Part shown: one piece after another, positions 34,447 to 42,988 of the stretch | Layout of the letters: each line of letters opens with the position of its first letter | How positions within the stretch are numbered: the stretch's first letter is position 1 | NCBI RefSeq assembly: GCF_009569385.1 | Contig: NZ_WBOF01000001.1 | Span: 3,296,001 to 3,360,000 of the forward strand | Reading direction: 5' to 3' | From: Streptomyces kaniharaensis | Lineage (GTDB): Bacteria > Actinomycetota > Actinomycetes > Streptomycetales > Streptomycetaceae | Length of the DNA stretch: 64,000 nucleotides | The notes under the pieces: generated by a model | The model's input: the letters and a program-made list of their open reading frames with translations, nothing else | The model's database searches: none | What the model was told of the DNA's origin: nothing | Program-made: the position numbers and the translations under genes

Positions 34447-35076
34447 GTGGTCAAGCAGGAACGCGCGGAGCGGACCAGGCGGGCCGTGCTGCTCGCCGCG
34501 GCGGGCACGTTCGCGGACACGGGTTTCGAGTCGGCCAGCCTGGTGGACATCAGCCGCCGGGCCGGCGTCAGCAAGGGCGCGCTCTACTTCCACTTCGTCT
34601 CCAAGCAGGCCCTCGCCGACGGCGTCCGCGCGGCCGCCGGACGCGAGATCGGCTCGGCCGCGCTGCGCGCCCTGCGCGCCGGCGGCCCCGCCCTCCAGGA
34701 CCTGATCGACTTCACGCACGAACTCGCCCGCCTGCTGCGCGAGGACGTCGTGGTCCGGGCCGGCGTCCAGCTCGGCCGCCTCGGGCACGGCCCGCGCCGC
34801 ACCGGCCCGGCGGACCTCCCGGACGCCGACGCCACCTGGCGCAGCCTCACCGCCGTCGTCCGCCGCCTGCTCGGCCGGGCCGCCGAGGCGGGCGAGCTGC
34901 GGCCCGGCACCGACCGGCGGGCCGCCGCCGAACTGCTCACCACGGTCGCGGCCGGCCAGGTGCTGCTCGCCGCCGAGGACGTCGGCCGGCTCCGGCCGGA
35001 GGCCGTCCGCGGGATCTGGACGGCCGTGCTGCCGGCCCTCGTGCCGGACGGGCGCTGCGCCGCCTACCGGATCTGA
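34447..35076 (+). CDS. TetR-family butyrolactone receptor-like regulator
   Basis: This 209-residue protein has an N-terminal TetR HTH (VDISRRAGVSKGALYFHFVSKQALADGV) in the form kept by ArpA/ScbR-type receptors, with a helical ligand domain after it. It could be a true receptor or a ScbR2-like pseudo-receptor; the sequence does not decide this. The start is GTG 34447 behind GGAGGGG. An ARE-like site lies about 105 bp upstream, so autoregulation and control of the divergent synthase are expected. Confidence 0.88.
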   Translation: MVKQERAERTRRAVLLAAAGTFADTGFESASLVDISRRAGVSKGALYFHFVSKQALADGVRAAAGREIGSAALRALRAGGPALQDLIDFTHELARLLREDVVVRAGVQLGRLGHGPRRTGPADLPDADATWRSLTAVVRRLLGRAAEAGELRPGTDRRAAAELLTTVAAGQVLLAAEDVGRLRPEAVRGIWTAVLPALVPDGRCAAYRI

Positions 35077-35126
35077 CCGCCGTCAGGCCTGACGGCCGCG
35101 CCGAATCGTGCTCGGCCGAATCGTGC

Positions 35127-35753
35127 TCAGAGGCCGGCGGGGACGTGCTCGGCGACGCTCAGCCGGGTCAGCGCGTGCGGCCGGACCAGGCCGGGCAGCA
35201 GCAGCGTCCACAGGTGGGCCATCCGCTGGACCAGGTCCTGGCGGGCCGTCAGCACCTGGGAGCTGAGCTGGATGCCGGTGACGGCCCCCGTGATCACCTC
35301 GGCCGCCGCCGTCAGATCGATCCCGGGGTGCAGCTCGCCGGCCCCCTCGGCGCGCTCCAGAAGCTCGCGCACCACGTCCGCCCAGCCCTGGTAGGCCGAG
35401 ATCTGGGGCTGGGTGAAGCTGCCGTGCTCGATGGTCAGCCGGATGCTGCCGCGGACCAGCGGGTCGTCCAGGAGGGCGTGGGCGAAGGCGTAGCCGAGGT
35501 CGATCATGGTCTGCATCGCGCTCTCGGAGGACGGCTCCCAGGTGGCCAGCCAGGCGCCCTGCCCCTCGTTGATGACGGCGAGCGCCAGCTCCTCCTTGGA
35601 GCGGAAGTGGAAGTACAGCGCGCCCTTGGTGACGCCGGCCCGGTCCAGGATCTCGGCCATCGTGGCGGCCGCGTAGCCGCGCTCGTCGAACACCTCGGCC
35701 GCCGCGAGGAGTACCGCCTGGCGGGTCGCCAGTGCACGTGCCTGCCTGGCCAT
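35127..35753 (-). CDS. TetR-family butyrolactone receptor-like regulator (ScbR-type)
   Basis: This 208-residue protein has an HTH nearly identical in style to ScbR (MAEILDRAGVTKGALYFHFRSKEELALAVI). The ligand domain contains VRGSIRLTIEHG and a tryptophan-bearing helix (YQGWADVVRELL), so it is the more likely true receptor of the two. It converges with the other TetR gene, 50 bp apart. The ATG 35753 start has GGAGG spaced 5 nt. A minus-strand -10 box and an ARE-like site lie 73-95 bp upstream. Confidence 0.88.
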   Translation of the reverse strand: MARQARALATRQAVLLAAAEVFDERGYAAATMAEILDRAGVTKGALYFHFRSKEELALAVINEGQGAWLATWEPSSESAMQTMIDLGYAFAHALLDDPLVRGSIRLTIEHGSFTQPQISAYQGWADVVRELLERAEGAGELHPGIDLTAAAEVITGAVTGIQLSSQVLTARQDLVQRMAHLWTLLLPGLVRPHALTRLSVAEHVPAGL

Positions 35754-35825
35754 CGCAGCCTCCCTGGATAGTTCTGGTCCCTCGGCAGCGGCCGATCCTA
35801 TGGGGGCCGACGGGCGGGCGGGCCG

Positions 35826-35848
35826 CATACCGTCCAGTAGGTATTCTA
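35826..35848 (-). promoter_or_regulatory. ARE-like operator overlapping the promoter of the ScbR-type gene
   Basis: On the minus strand, TAGAAT (35848-35843) is a good -10 box. It overlaps an ARE-like inverted repeat covering 35846-35826 with half-sites AATACCTA and CATACCGTC. This suggests autorepression. Confidence 0.55.
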
Positions 35849-35996
35849 CCGAGCCGCCCTGGGCCGGGTCCGGGCCGAAGCCGGGCCCGTACGGCAGGGC
35901 GGGCCCGCACCACGGGTCGGGAGCCGCGAGGTCGGCGCAAACCGGACGGCCGGCCACCCGGGTGGGGTGACCGGCCGTCGAAGGACGCTCGGGCCG

Positions 35997-36206
35997 TCAG
36001 GCGGCCTGCTGCCAGCTGACCGGCGAGAAGTAGGCCGGGCGGCGCTCCAGGCGGTGCCAGTTGGCGATCGGCTCGACCGGCGCGACGGCGGCGGCCTGCT
36101 GAGCGGCGGCGGCGCGCGCCATCAGCACGGCGGTGAGGGCGGCCAGCTCCTCGTCGGTGAGGGAGCCGCGGACGATGCGGACGAGGGGTTCGGCGGAAGC
36201 GGTCAT
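35997..36206 (-). CDS. Acyl-CoA carboxylase epsilon subunit
   Basis: This 69-residue protein has the epsilon-subunit beginning VRIVRGSLTDEELAALTAVL and ends in a WHRLERRPAYFSPVSW tail. In Streptomyces, epsilon subunits bind and activate the carboxyltransferase beta subunit of acetyl/propionyl-CoA carboxylase. The gene lies 105 bp after the beta-subunit gene on the same strand, the usual pairing. It is small and easily missed. Confidence 0.9.
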   Translation of the reverse strand: MTASAEPLVRIVRGSLTDEELAALTAVLMARAAAAQQAAAVAPVEPIANWHRLERRPAYFSPVSWQQAA

Positions 36207-36311
36207 TGTCTGGTTTCTCCCCCGGGCTGTGGTGTGTGGTCTCGCGGGGTACCGCGCGCTGTGGGTTCGCGCGGTACCGGCTGCTGCGGCGACGCCGGCT
36301 GCCGCGGGTCG

Positions 36312-37913
36312 TTACATCGGCGGGTTGCCGTGCTTGCGGCTCGGCAGGTCGGCGTGCTTGGTGCGGAGCATGGCGAGTGCCGAGGCGAGCACCTCGCGGG
36401 TCTCGGCGGGGTCGATGACGTCGTCCACGAGGCCGCGCTCGGCCGCGTAGTACGGGTGCATCAGCTCGTTCTTGTATTCCTTGATCTTCTGGGCGCGCAT
36501 GGCGTCCGGGTCCTCGGCGCCGTTGATGTCGCGGCGGAAGATCACGTTGGCGGCGCCCTCGGCGCCCATGACGGCGATCTCGTTGGTCGGCCAGGCGTAG
36601 GTGAGGTCGGCGCCGATGGACTGGGAGTCCATGACGATGTAGGCGCCGCCGTAGGCCTTGCGCAGGATCAGCGAGATCCGCGGGACGGTGGCGTTGCAGT
36701 ACGCGTACAGCAGCTTGGCGCCGTGGCGGATGATGCCGCCGTGCTCCTGGTCGACGCCGGGCAGGAAGCCGGGCACGTCCAGCAGGGTGACCAGCGGGAT
36801 GTTGAACGCGTCGCACATCTGGACGAAGCGCGCGGCCTTCTCGCTGGCGTTGATGTCGAGGACGCCGGCCAGCGACTGCGGCTGGTTGGCGATGATGCCG
36901 ACGACGTGGCCGTCGATCCGGGCCAGCACGCACAGCACGTTGGTCGCCCAGCGCTCGTGGACCTCCAGGTACTCGCCGTGGTCGACGATCTCCTCGATCA
37001 CCTTGCGCATGTCGTACGGCCGGTTGCCGTCCACGGGCACGAGGTCGAGCAGGCTGTCGTTGCGGCGCTGGACCGGGTCGTCGCTGAGGACGGTCGGCGG
37101 CATCTCGCGGTTGTTCTGCGGCAGGAGCGACAGGAGGTAGCGGACCTCCTCGATGCAGGACTGCTCGTCGTCGTAGACGAAGTGCGAGACGCCGGAGACG
37201 CCCGCGTGGACGTCCGCGCCGCCGAGGCCGTTCTGGCTGATCTTCTCGCCGGTCACGGCCTGGACCACGTCGGGGCCGGTGATGAACATCTGCGAGGTCT
37301 CGCGGACCATGAAGACGAAGTCCGTCAGCGCGGGGGAGTAGGCGGCGCCGCCGGCGCAGGGGCCGAGCATGACGGAGATCTGCGGGATGACGCCCGAGGC
37401 CTTGGTGTTGCGCTGGAAGATGCCCCCGTAGCCGGCGAGGGCGGTGACGCCCTCCTGGATGCGGGCGCCGGCGCCGTCGTTCAGGGAGACCAGGGGCGCA
37501 CCGGCCGCGATGGCCATGTCCATGATCTTGTGGATCTTCTGCGCGTGGGCCTCGCCCAGGGCGCCGCCGAAGATCCGGAAGTCGTGCGCGTAGGTGAAGA
37601 CGGTCCGGCCGTGCACGGTGCCCCAGCCGACGATGACACCGTCGGTGTGCGGCTTCTTGGCCTCCAGGCCGAAGCCGGTGGCGCGGTGCCGGCGCAGCGG
37701 CTCGACCTCGCGGAAGGAGCCCTCGTCCAGCAGCAGCTCGATGCGCTCGCGGGCGGTCAGCTTGCCCTTCGCGTGCTGCGCCTCGGTGGCCTTCTCGCTG
37801 GGGCCGCGCCGAACCTTCTCGCGCAGTTCGTGCAGCTCGGCGACCCGCCCGCGGGCATCGGCCGGGATCTCGGGGACCTCGCCGCCGACCGGCGCCTCAT
37901 GCACAACCGTCAT
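36312..37913 (-). CDS. Acyl-CoA carboxylase carboxyltransferase (beta) subunit, PccB-like
   Basis: This 533-residue subunit carries both crotonase-fold halves: HDFRIFGGALGEAHAQKIHK in the first and LLDVPGFLPGVDQEHGGIIRHGAKLLYAY in the second. GPCAGGAAYSPALTDF and AYGGAYIVM form the oxyanion sites. It transfers carboxyl from biotin to acyl-CoA, giving malonyl- or methylmalonyl-CoA for fatty acid and polyketide chains. An Asp lies in the YSPALTDFVF region, where the residue tunes acetyl versus propionyl preference, so propionyl-CoA is likely. ATG 37913 follows GGAG, and the epsilon gene follows. Confidence 0.94.
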   Translation of the reverse strand: MTVVHEAPVGGEVPEIPADARGRVAELHELREKVRRGPSEKATEAQHAKGKLTARERIELLLDEGSFREVEPLRRHRATGFGLEAKKPHTDGVIVGWGTVHGRTVFTYAHDFRIFGGALGEAHAQKIHKIMDMAIAAGAPLVSLNDGAGARIQEGVTALAGYGGIFQRNTKASGVIPQISVMLGPCAGGAAYSPALTDFVFMVRETSQMFITGPDVVQAVTGEKISQNGLGGADVHAGVSGVSHFVYDDEQSCIEEVRYLLSLLPQNNREMPPTVLSDDPVQRRNDSLLDLVPVDGNRPYDMRKVIEEIVDHGEYLEVHERWATNVLCVLARIDGHVVGIIANQPQSLAGVLDINASEKAARFVQMCDAFNIPLVTLLDVPGFLPGVDQEHGGIIRHGAKLLYAYCNATVPRISLILRKAYGGAYIVMDSQSIGADLTYAWPTNEIAVMGAEGAANVIFRRDINGAEDPDAMRAQKIKEYKNELMHPYYAAERGLVDDVIDPAETREVLASALAMLRTKHADLPSRKHGNPPM

Positions 37914-38302
37914 CTCGAACCACTCCAAGCGTGAGGGAACTGTCCGACAGCCAACGTCTGCTGTGCCCCCGGCTGCGAATCACTTTCTTCACTTATGACT
38001 GTACGAGGGGCCGTGCGCTGGTTTCGGCGTCGATTCCGTACAAGGTCGGCTTCGTTTAGCTGTCAGGCCTGCACAGAAGCGACGGGGTCGAATCCGCTGC
38101 GCTCGGTGTCCGTTCGAATACCGGGGGTTGTCGGGCAGATGATGGTCCGATGATCTGAGCGTTAAGAAAAACGCAGGTCAGGGCCGTCGAACACGACGGT
38201 ACGCCCGGCCGCTAGGGCCGTGCTTAAGTTCCGTTCAAGCCCCGCACAGTAGCGATGGAGAGTCAGGCCTAAGACCTCGCAGTCGTAGGGAAGCGCCAAA
38301 AA
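37914..38302. other. Intergenic region upstream of the carboxylase gene
   Basis: No gene is supported. The stretch is AT-richer than its surroundings at 37970-38060 and 38140-38250. It includes a small inverted repeat, GCGTT-6-AACGC, at 38159-38174. It should contain the carboxylase promoter, but no convincing -35/-10 pair was fixed. Confidence 0.45.
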
Positions 38303-38335
38303 CACCGAGGCCCACCCGGGGCCTGCCGGGTGGGC
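38303..38335 (-). terminator. Rho-independent terminator of the PLDc_N gene
   Basis: On the minus strand a 10-bp stem (GCCCACCCGG and its complement, 6-nt loop) is followed by CTCGGTG and TTTTT. It lies 30 bp after the stop. Confidence 0.8.
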
Positions 38336-38364
38336 TGTCCGGGGGAGCCGTGGAACGGCGCGGG

Positions 38365-38781
38365 TCAGCTCTTGCGGCCGTCCTCCGGCTCGTCCTTGCC
38401 GCGCAGCTCCTGCTCGCGGCGGCGCAGATCCGCCTCCCACTGCTTGAGCATGTCCTCGTGGTCCTTGTTGTTCTTCTTCAACGAGTTCAACGAGGCGAGG
38501 AACTCCGGGTCGTCGTCCGGTGCGAGCGGGCGGCCGCCGCGCGGGCGCTCGTGCTCCGGACGGCCGGGCGTCCGGGCCCCCGTCGACGCGGCCCGCGGCA
38601 CGCCGCGCTGCTTGCCGGCCACCAGCCAGGCGATCGAGCCCACCAGCGGGAACAGCAGCACGATGATCACCCACACCACCTTGGGCAGGTGCTTCACCTC
38701 GTCCTCGGGCGTGGTCAGGCAGTCGATGAAGGCCCACACCCACAGGGCGAGCGGGATGACGAAGGTCAGAATCCTCAGCAC
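38365..38781 (-). CDS. PLDc N-terminal domain membrane protein
   Basis: This 138-residue protein has two membrane helices. The first, LTFVIPLALWVWAFIDCL, and the second, VVWVIIVLLFPLVGSIAWLVAG, form the PLDc_N (phospholipase D nuclease N-terminal) module seen at the start of cardiolipin synthases. No phospholipase D catalytic domain follows. Instead there is a charged cytoplasmic tail (Arg/Glu/Lys-rich, coiled-coil like, about 90-138). Such short proteins are of unknown function, possibly envelope-stress related. The start is GTG 38781 behind a GGGGGAG stretch. It is divergent from the menaquinone decarboxylase gene. Confidence 0.85.
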   Translation of the reverse strand: MLRILTFVIPLALWVWAFIDCLTTPEDEVKHLPKVVWVIIVLLFPLVGSIAWLVAGKQRGVPRAASTGARTPGRPEHERPRGGRPLAPDDDPEFLASLNSLKKNNKDHEDMLKQWEADLRRREQELRGKDEPEDGRKS

Positions 38782-38890
38782 GGCGGCGGTCTCCCCCGGG
38801 CGACGGCGGTTGGGACGGGCTACGTTCCCCGGGCTGCTTTCCCCGGGCCCTTGACGGAGCCAGGCTATCGGGTGGCGGATACTGACAGGC

Positions 38891-40342
38891 ATGGCATACG
38901 ACGATCTCCGCTCGTTTCTCCGGGCCCTCGACCGCGAGGGCGACCTCAAGCGCATCAAGGCGGAGGTGGACCCGCACCTGGAGATCGGCGAGATCGTCGA
39001 CCGCGTGCAGAAGGCCAAGGGCCCCGCGCTGCTCTTCGAGAACGTCAAGGGCTCGTCGATGCCGCTCGCGATGAACGTCTTCGGCACCGAGCGGCGCCTC
39101 GCCAAGGCGCTCGGACTCAAGGGCCCCGACGACATCTCGGAGAAGATCGCCGGCCTGCTCAAGCCCGAACTGCCGCACGGCTTCACCGGGTTCCGCGACG
39201 CCTTCGGCAAGCTCGCCTCGATGGCGCACGTCCCGCCGCGGCACGTGAAGGACGCTCCGGTCCAGGAGGTCGTGCTCACCGGCGACGACGTCAACCTGGA
39301 CGAGCTGCCCGCCCTCTTCACCTGGCCGCTCGACGGCGGCTCCTTCTTCAACCTGGGCCTCACCCACACCAAGGACCCGGACACCGGCATCCGCAACCTC
39401 GGCCTCTACCGGCTCCAGCGGCACGACCGCCGGACCATCGGCATGCACTGGCAGATCCACAAGGACAGCCGCAACCACTACGCGGTGGCCGCCCGCCGGG
39501 GCGAGCGGCTGCCCGTCGCGATCGCCTTCGGCTGCCCGCCGGCCGTCACGTACGCGGCCACCGCACCGCTGCCCGGGGACATCGACGAGTACCTGTTCGC
39601 CGGCTTCGTCGCCGGGGAGCGGGTGCGGATGGTCGACTGCAAGACGGTGCCGCTCCAGGTGCCGGCCGACGCCGAGGTGGTGCTCGAAGGCTGGCTGGAG
39701 CCCGGCGAGATGCTCCCCGAGGGCCCGTTCGGCGACCACACCGGCTTCTACACCCCGCAGGAGCCGTTCCCGGCCCTGAAGATCGACTGCGTCACGATGC
39801 GCCGCCGCCCGATCCTGCAGTCCATCGTGGTCGGCCGCCCGCCGACCGAGGACGGCCCGCTGGGCAAGTTCACCGAGCGGTTCTTCCTGCCGCTCCTGAA
39901 GATCATCATCCCGGACATCGTCGACTACGACCTGCCCGAGGCCGGCGGCTTCCACAACTGCGTCATCGTCTCGATCGACAAGAAGTACCCCAAGCACGCC
40001 CAGAAGACGATGCACGCGATCTGGGGCGCGCACATGATGTCGCTGACCAAGCTGATCATCGTGGTGGACGCGGACTGCGACGTGCACGACTACCGGGAAG
40101 TGGCGTGGCGGGCCTTCGGGAACGTCGACTACAGCCGCGACCTGACGGTCGTGGAGGGCCCGGTGGACCACCTCGACCACGCCTCGTACCAGCAGTTCTG
40201 GGGCGGCAAGGCGGGCATCGACGCGACGCGCAAGCTCCCGGAGGAGGGGTACACCCGGGACGGCGGCTGGCCGGAGATGGTGTCCTCGGACCCTGCCACC
40301 GCCGCACTGGTGTCGCGTCGCTGGAAGGAATACGGGCTGTGA
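38891..40342 (+). CDS. mqnL: UbiD-family menaquinone biosynthesis decarboxylase
   Basis: This 483-residue UbiD-fold protein removes the ring carboxylate of a naphthoate intermediate of the futalosine menaquinone route using prenylated FMN. Visible marks are the N-terminal AYDDLRSFLRAL, WQIHKDSRNHYAV with its catalytic arginine, and EGWLEPGEMLPEGPFGDHTGFYTP carrying conserved glutamates. The next gene, mqnP, overlaps its stop by 4 bp. No UbiX-like flavin prenyltransferase gene, needed to make the cofactor, is in this window. The symbol follows remembered use in Streptomyces and is less certain than the family. Confidence 0.9.
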   Translation: MAYDDLRSFLRALDREGDLKRIKAEVDPHLEIGEIVDRVQKAKGPALLFENVKGSSMPLAMNVFGTERRLAKALGLKGPDDISEKIAGLLKPELPHGFTGFRDAFGKLASMAHVPPRHVKDAPVQEVVLTGDDVNLDELPALFTWPLDGGSFFNLGLTHTKDPDTGIRNLGLYRLQRHDRRTIGMHWQIHKDSRNHYAVAARRGERLPVAIAFGCPPAVTYAATAPLPGDIDEYLFAGFVAGERVRMVDCKTVPLQVPADAEVVLEGWLEPGEMLPEGPFGDHTGFYTPQEPFPALKIDCVTMRRRPILQSIVVGRPPTEDGPLGKFTERFFLPLLKIIIPDIVDYDLPEAGGFHNCVIVSIDKKYPKHAQKTMHAIWGAHMMSLTKLIIVVDADCDVHDYREVAWRAFGNVDYSRDLTVVEGPVDHLDHASYQQFWGGKAGIDATRKLPEEGYTRDGGWPEMVSSDPATAALVSRRWKEYGL

Positions 40343-41235
40343 GCACGGCTGCCGTCGAGACCCCGGGCCGTACGAAGGCCTTCCTGCGCCTGGTGATGAT
40401 CGAGCACTCGATCTTCGCCCTGCCCTTTGCGTACATCGCCGCGCTGACGGCCATGTTCCTCGCCGACCGGCGGGTGCACTGGGGCCAGCTCTTCATCGTC
40501 ACCGTGTGCATGGTCGGGCTCCGCACCTTCGCGATGGCCGCCAACCGGATCATCGACCGCGAGATCGACGCCCGGAACCCGCGTACGGCGGGGCGTGAAC
40601 TCGTCACCGGGGCAGTCTCGTTGAAGACCGCGTACGTCGGCTCCGCGGTCGCGCTGGTGGTGTTCCTCGGCGCGGCCGCGCTGCTGAACCCGCTGTGCCT
40701 GGTGCTCGCGCCGGTGGCCGTGGTGCCGATGGTGGTCTACCCCTACGGCAAGCGGTTCACGGACTTCCCGCAGGCGATCCTCGGGCTGGCTCAGGCCATG
40801 GGCCCGGTGGGCGCCTGGCTCGCGGTGACCGGGAGCTGGTCGTGGGAGGCCGTCGTGCTCGGCGCCGCGGTGGGCATCTGGATCGGCGGCTTCGACCTCA
40901 TCTACGCCTGCCAGGACGTGGAGTCCGACCGGCACGGCGGCGTGCGGTCGGTGCCGGCGCGGTTCGGCGTTCCGGCCGCCATCCGGGGCTCGCGGGTCTG
41001 CCACGTCGTGACGACGCTGCTGCTCGGGTGGTACGCGGTCCTCACGGGCGCCGGTGCGGCGTTCTGGGTGGGGCTGGTCGTCGTCGCGGGCGCGTTCGTC
41101 TACGAGCACACGATCGTGAAGCCGAACGATCTGTCGAAGCTGAACCGGGCGTTCTTCCAGACGAACGGTTTCGTGGGGATCTCGCTGTTCTTCTTCGCGC
41201 TCGTGGACCTGATCATCCGCGGGCTCGGAATCTGA
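40339..41235 (+). CDS. mqnP: Menaquinone biosynthesis prenyltransferase MqnP (UbiA family)
   Basis: This 298-residue UbiA-type membrane prenyltransferase has about eight helices. The two Asp-rich motifs are NRIIDREIDARNPRT and DVESDRHGGVRSVPARFG. It attaches the polyprenyl chain to 1,4-dihydroxy-6-naphthoate in the futalosine pathway. The GTG at 40339 overlaps the mqnL stop (GTGA), so the two are translationally coupled. The HIT-like gene starts 3 bp after its stop. Confidence 0.93.
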   Translation: MSTAAVETPGRTKAFLRLVMIEHSIFALPFAYIAALTAMFLADRRVHWGQLFIVTVCMVGLRTFAMAANRIIDREIDARNPRTAGRELVTGAVSLKTAYVGSAVALVVFLGAAALLNPLCLVLAPVAVVPMVVYPYGKRFTDFPQAILGLAQAMGPVGAWLAVTGSWSWEAVVLGAAVGIWIGGFDLIYACQDVESDRHGGVRSVPARFGVPAAIRGSRVCHVVTTLLLGWYAVLTGAGAAFWVGLVVVAGAFVYEHTIVKPNDLSKLNRAFFQTNGFVGISLFFFALVDLIIRGLGI

Positions 41236-41237
41236 CG

Positions 41238-41711
41238 GTGACGACGACGGACTGGAAGGCCGACCGCGTCGGCAGTGCGCTGCGCGGTGCGAACCCGACC
41301 GTCCTGCGGCGGCTGGACGCCGGGTTCGCCGTCATCGGGGACATCCAGTTCCTGCCCGGCTACTCGGTCCTGCTGACCGACGAGCCGGGCGTCGAGCGCC
41401 TCTCCGACCTGCCCCGCCCGCGCCGCCTCGCGTACCTCGCCGACCTCGACCGGCTCGGCGAGGCGGTCGAACGCGCTTGCCGCGCCGCCGACCCGGACTT
41501 CCGCCGGGTCAACCTGGAGATCCTCGGCAACAAGGACCCGTTCCTGCACGCCCACATCTGGCCCCGCTACGACTGGGAGCCCGAGCACCTCATGCAGAAG
41601 CCCGTCTGGCTCTACCCCCCGGACCGCTGGTACGACCCCCGGCACGCCCTCACCCCGTCGCACGACCGGCTTCGCGCGGCGATCACGAGCGAGCTCGACG
41701 CGCTGAGCTGA
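41238..41711 (+). CDS. HIT-like (histidine triad) family protein
   Basis: This 157-residue protein carries FLHAHIWPRYDW, a His-x-His that stands in the position of the histidine-triad motif, and a preceding LEILGNKDP. The third histidine is not in the canonical HxHxHxx spacing, so nucleotide hydrolase activity is uncertain. It begins 3 bp after mqnP with a GTG start, the place where other Streptomyces usually have a UbiX-type gene, from memory. Role in menaquinone synthesis is not established. Confidence 0.75.
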   Translation: MTTTDWKADRVGSALRGANPTVLRRLDAGFAVIGDIQFLPGYSVLLTDEPGVERLSDLPRPRRLAYLADLDRLGEAVERACRAADPDFRRVNLEILGNKDPFLHAHIWPRYDWEPEHLMQKPVWLYPPDRWYDPRHALTPSHDRLRAAITSELDALS

Positions 41712-42023
41712 GCGGGTTCGCTTCTCAGCTCCGGCTCACCCGTTCACCGCCGAGAAGGCGGACCGGTAGAGCGCGGCGCCCTCGGTGGCTTGCCGCGGCA
41801 CTTGGCGAGGTAGTTCGCCCGTTGGTGGGCCCTGGCCGGGACTCGTTCGATCAGTGTGCCCCCGGAGCCGTCGAAAGCTGTCGTCCTCGCGGATTCATCG
41901 TGCCCGGTGCGTCGAACTGCCGTTCCCTTCACAGAAGTTCACTGACTCCACTCGGCGGGGATCTCGGTTCCCCCGTCGTCGATCTGTGAGAGCGTGGGGG
42001 CCGAGCAGGAACGAGGGGGAGTT
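41712..42023. other. Intergenic region with no recognised feature
   Basis: These 312 bp contain no supported gene, terminator or repeat. The sequence has mixed composition and many short non-conserved frames. Confidence 0.45.
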
Positions 42024-42485
42024 GTGCGCAGGAGCAGGAAGGCCCGGCGTCTCGTCGTCGGCGACGAGACGTACCTCTGGACCGTTCGGCACGCCCATGA
42101 CGTCGAGGACGGGTACCACTACCGGGACTGCCGCGAGATCCTCACACTCCGCCGCCACGGCGCACACGGGCGGCTCCTGCTCGTCTTCCTGGGCGGCGAA
42201 GGCCGGCTGGTGCCGGACGGCTACGGCCCGTCCGGGGTCGTCGGCACGGGCGGCCACTGGCTGAACCTGAACGAGCCCGGCACCGCCCGGGCCCTGCTCG
42301 ACGAGGCGGTCGCCCGCGGTTGGGATGCCGCTGGCCCGGCGGCAGTGGAGGTGGACGGCTGGGCCTACTTCACCCCGGTGGCGGCCCGCCGGGAGCCACG
42401 CGACGGCTGCGTGCCTCCTTCGGCGCCGGACGAGTCCACCGAGCGGTTCGGGGAGGCATCCGTCGGCGCGGTCGTCCTGCCCTAA
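42024..42485 (+). CDS. Hypothetical protein
   Basis: I recognise no family with certainty in this 153-residue protein. A basic start (RRSRKARRL) precedes VVGDETYLWTVRHAHD, a beta-strand pattern I recall from uncharacterised Streptomyces proteins. A middle part with CREILTLRRHGAHGRLLLVFLGGEG follows, then a Pro/Glu-rich end. There is no membrane segment. GTG 42024 was chosen over GTG 41994 because GAGG lies 7 nt upstream. The gene stands alone between two gaps. Confidence 0.7.
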   Translation: MRRSRKARRLVVGDETYLWTVRHAHDVEDGYHYRDCREILTLRRHGAHGRLLLVFLGGEGRLVPDGYGPSGVVGTGGHWLNLNEPGTARALLDEAVARGWDAAGPAAVEVDGWAYFTPVAARREPRDGCVPPSAPDESTERFGEASVGAVVLP

Positions 42486-42513
42486 CGCAGCCCGAAAGAT
42501 TTTTCGCGGGAGC

Positions 42514-42540
42514 TGTCACACGTAGGCGGTGGGCCGGGTC
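42514..42540 (+). promoter_or_regulatory. Candidate ECF41-type promoter of the DoxX gene
   Basis: TGTCACA (42514-42520), 16 bp and GGTC (42537-42540) resemble the ECF41 pattern TGTCACA...CGTC as I remember it. It lies 41 bp before the DoxX start. No ECF41 sigma gene is in the window. Confidence 0.35.
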
Positions 42541-42581
42541 AGTGAAGTGACCGAGCAACGCCGCGCATGAGGGAGCCTCAC

Positions 42582-42929
42582 ATGTCCGTCGCCCACACCA
42601 TCGTCACCGTCCTCGGCGCCCTCATGGCGGGCTTCTCCGCCGGTGCCGTCTTCTTCAAGGCCGAGTTCGTCGTCGGCCCGCTGGCCGAGTACGGCGTGCC
42701 GCGCGCCTGGTGGACCTGGCTGGGCGTGGCGAAGGCAGCCGGTGCGATCGGCCTGCTGGTCGGGTTCGTCGTTCCGGTGATCGGCGAACTGGCAGCGATC
42801 GGGCTGGTGCTGTACTTCACCGGCGCCGTCATCACCGTGCTGCGGGCCCGCGCGTACGCGCACGTCCCGTTCCCGATCATCTATGCCGTCCCGGCTGCCG
42901 CCTCCCTCGTGCTCGGGCTGGCCGCCTGA
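42582..42929 (+). CDS. DoxX-family membrane protein
   Basis: This 115-residue protein has four predicted membrane helices (VTVLGALMAGFSAG, WTWLGVAKAAGAIGLLVG, IGLVLYFTGAVITVL, IIYAVPAAASLVLGL). The pattern, with a short AY-P loop, fits the DoxX/DoxX-like family of small membrane oxidoreductase partners. ATG 42582 follows GAGGGAGCC. The VOC gene starts 59 bp downstream on the same strand. Confidence 0.82.
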   Translation: MSVAHTIVTVLGALMAGFSAGAVFFKAEFVVGPLAEYGVPRAWWTWLGVAKAAGAIGLLVGFVVPVIGELAAIGLVLYFTGAVITVLRARAYAHVPFPIIYAVPAAASLVLGLAA

Positions 42930-42988
42930 ACCTCCGTACCACCGGCGAGAATCGGGCTCAGCAGAAGGACTCGCCGAAGGAGAAGACC

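Noticed and set aside
33010..35753. Reading the butyrolactone genes as part of a biosynthetic gene cluster
   Set aside because: Neighbours are cytochrome c assembly and primary acyl-CoA carboxylase genes. There is no polyketide, peptide or terpene synthase.
38085..38130. Sequence resembling a tRNA T-arm (GTCGAATCC, GTTCGAATA)
   Set aside because: No matching acceptor, D or anticodon stems could be folded around it.
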